Below, piece after piece: positions 41,105-41,149 of a stretch of 41,149 nt of DNA. Under the pieces are notes generated by a model. It was not told where the DNA came from. It saw only the letters and a list, made by a program, of their open reading frames with translations, and did no database searches. A program made the translations under genes and the position numbers. This DNA comes from Acidobacteriota bacterium. GTDB lineage: Bacteria > Acidobacteriota > Vicinamibacteria > Fen-336. Every line of letters begins with the position of its first letter. The first letter of the stretch is position 1. The stretch is from contig JACQGI010000017.1 of the NCBI GenBank assembly GCA_016199625.1, positions 1-41,149 on the forward strand. Direction: 5' to 3'.

Positions 41105-41149
41105 GGGCCGCTAGCTCAGCTGGGAGAGCGCCTGGTTCGCAATCAGGAG
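41105..41149 (+). tRNA. tRNA-Ala (anticodon CGC), 5' part only
   Basis: The window ends at tRNA position 45. The acceptor strand is GGGCCGC (41105-41111), then T8-A9; the D stem is GCTC/GAGC with the loop AGCTGGGA. The anticodon stem CCTGG/TCAGG closes the loop TTCGCAA, giving anticodon CGC (41138-41140), which reads GCG codons. G3, able to form the alanine identity pair G3-U70, is present, though the 3' half is outside the window. GCG is a frequent alanine codon in this GC-rich DNA. Confidence 0.93.

Overview
The window is 41.1 kb of very GC-rich, gene-dense chromosomal DNA (start/stop overlaps are frequent and no gene-free stretch exceeds about 240 bp). It carries core housekeeping genes and shows no phage, plasmid or CRISPR signature. 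A TonB receptor with an N-terminal carboxypeptidase-regulatory-like domain, a zinc-ribbon protein fused to a type IV pilin-like segment, a serine/threonine kinase with a propeller, a small secreted two-domain-free protein, DUF4912 beside GH57 and many ATG/GTG starts lying 6-8 nt after a -10 box together suggest an Acidobacteriota-like Gram-negative bacterium. This is an inference from family content; no 16S gene is present.

Layout. 1-3.8 kb (minus): the 3' part of a DUF4912-GH57 branching-enzyme pair leaves the window on the left; next to it is an ECF sigma / zinc anti-sigma / Spy-like periplasmic operon. 3.8-6.9 kb: a large GT-C-like membrane protein (minus) and a divergent secreted TPR protein (plus). 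6.9-10.8 kb (plus): a genome-maintenance block, lexA, a DUF3467 gene, a 108-bp MITE-like palindrome, dinB, nth and a Nit1-type amidase. 10.9-15.1 kb (plus): a small secreted protein, then rplM-rpsI, rpsB-(terminator)-tsf-pyrH-frr. 15.2-19.5 kb (plus): a tightly coupled thrC-alaX-eamA-ansA operon of amino-acid metabolism and tRNA editing. 19.5-22.6 kb (minus): a membrane protein that is directly bracketed by two arrays of an 11-12 bp phased repeat, and a NylC/DmpA-type self-cleaving peptidase. 22.6-25.5 kb (plus): panB-panE-panC. 25.6-32.1 kb (minus): a kinase-propeller receptor, a dNTPase, a sodium/solute symporter and a zinc-ribbon/pilin fusion. 32.2-35.4 kb (plus): asd-lysC-dapB, the aspartate route towards lysine/threonine, which feeds thrC functionally. 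35.4-41.0 kb: an orphan peptide-binding lipoprotein divergent from a TonB receptor, followed by a convergent sarcosine-oxidase-like flavoprotein. 41.1 kb: the first 45 nt of tRNA-Ala(CGC), cut by the window end.

The most unusual structures are not protein-coding: (i) two same-orientation arrays of a CTGTGGAANNG-like 11-mer touching the stop codon and the start region of one membrane-protein gene; (ii) a lexA control region made of four successive tandem duplications; (iii) a MITE-like element inserted exactly at a stop codon; (iv) a recurrent promoter design that places the start codon at the expected transcription start (leaderless mRNAs); (v) an intrinsic terminator 16 nt before the tsf start codon.
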